Assembly (NCBI GenBank): GCA_043718225.1
Contig: JAYSWD010000041.1
Span: forward strand, 1 to 7,120
Length of the DNA: 7,120 bases
Origin: Multiplicimicrobium sp043718225
Lineage (GTDB): Bacteria; Omnitrophota; Omnitrophia; Omnitrophales; Aquincolibacteriaceae
Reading direction: 5' to 3'
In this document: one piece after another, positions 6,696 through 7,120 of the stretch
Layout: each line of letters opens with the position of its first letter
Position numbering within the stretch: the first letter of the stretch is position 1
The notes under the pieces: generated by a model
Database searches by the model: none
Told to the model about the DNA's origin: nothing
Seen by the model: only the letters and a program-made list of their open reading frames with translations
Translations under genes and position numbers: made by a program

Positions 6696-7120
6696 AAGTT
6701 TTAGTCATCGGTTCCGGTGCCCGCGAGCATGCGCTCATCTGGAAAATCAAACAAAGTCCGCTCGTGACAAAAATTTTTGCCGCTCCGGGCAATGCTGGCA
6801 TTGCTGAGATTGCGGAATGCGTTGCGATTAAAGTTGAAGACATTCAAGGATTGCTGGAATTCGCGCTGAGAGAAAAAATTGGATTAACTGTGGTGGGCCC
6901 GGAAATTCCGCTTGTGCTCGGCATTCAGAATGTATTTCAGGAAAGAGGCCTTAAAGTTTTTGGCCCTTCCAAGGAAGCGGCTTACCTTGAGGGCAGTAAG
7001 GTTTTTTCCAAACAAATGATGACGAAATACGGCATTCCTACTGCGCAATACGAAGTTTTCTCCAATGCGAATGAAGCCAAGCATTACGTGATTGAAACTG
7101 AAATGCCGGTGGTGATCAAA
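6692..7120 (+). CDS. purD: GAR synthetase (phosphoribosylamine-glycine ligase), 3'-truncated by the window
   Basis: PurD joins glycine to the unstable phosphoribosylamine made by PurF, using ATP, to give GAR (step 2). It is an ATP-grasp enzyme. Only the first 143 residues are visible; the family is about 420-430 long, so roughly two thirds lie beyond the window. The N-terminal domain shows VLVIGSGAREHAL (3-15; Ala10 where Gly is commoner), APGNAG, VVGPEIPLVLGI and FGPSKEAAYLEGSK. The ATP-grasp domain then begins with FSKQMMTKYGIPTA and MPVVIK. No internal stop is seen. The start is fixed by the ATGA overlap with purM, a good Shine-Dalgarno and the family N-terminus. Unlike in the Bacillus operon, purN and purH do not lie between purM and purD. 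Confidence 0.97.
   Translation, partial: MKVLVIGSGAREHALIWKIKQSPLVTKIFAAPGNAGIAEIAECVAIKVEDIQGLLEFALREKIGLTVVGPEIPLVLGIQNVFQERGLKVFGPSKEAAYLEGSKVFSKQMMTKYGIPTAQYEVFSNANEAKHYVIETEMPVVIK

Noticed and set aside
1..7120. A hidden mobile element, CRISPR array, tRNA or defence system.
   Set aside because: The window is almost completely filled by seven conserved purine genes. No spaced repeats, cloverleaf, integrase or terminal inverted repeats were seen.

Overview
The window is one continuous, single-strand cluster of de novo purine (IMP) biosynthesis genes, all on the + strand: purC (5' end outside the window), purS, purQ, purL, purF, purM and purD (3' end outside the window). All seven reading frames are intact. 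No RNA gene, mobile element, CRISPR array, integrase, toxin or defence gene is visible, and no stretch over 300 bases lacks a gene.

Layout: purC ends at 753. A 99-base gap (754-852) follows, the longest non-coding stretch here. With the end of purC it holds a terminator-like hairpin, a nested stem-loop and a small palindrome before a good purS ribosome binding site. purS and purQ abut. A 41-base AT-rich gap separates purQ from purL. purL and purF overlap by 1 base, purF and purM are 1 base apart, and purM and purD overlap by 4 bases (ATGA). This packing implies one polycistronic mRNA with translational coupling from purL to purD.

Pathway: PurF makes phosphoribosylamine from PRPP and glutamine (step 1) and PurD makes GAR (step 2). 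The PurS/PurQ/PurL complex makes FGAM (step 4), PurM closes the ring to AIR (step 5) and PurC makes SAICAR from CAIR and aspartate. GAR transformylase (purN/purT), purE/purK, purB and purH are not in the window and must lie elsewhere or beyond its edges.

Organism: a bacterium of mid-range GC. The three-part FGAM synthetase (small PurL with separate PurS and PurQ) is typical of Gram-positives, alphaproteobacteria, archaea and many deep lineages, and not of enterobacteria, which have a single large PurL. PurF is the Bacillus-type, propeptide-bearing form with four candidate iron-sulfur cysteines, and PurC is the long form. This mix would suit an uncultivated Gram-negative lineage (Omnitrophota, Verrucomicrobia/Planctomycetes or deltaproteobacterial relatives), but that placement is inference from general resemblance only.

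The region is ordinary core metabolism and I see no new biological system. The points worth a second look are the structured purC-purS junction, the 40-residue leader of PurF where about 11 is typical in the Bacillus enzyme, the uncertain purL start, and a few substitutions in conserved PurM loops.
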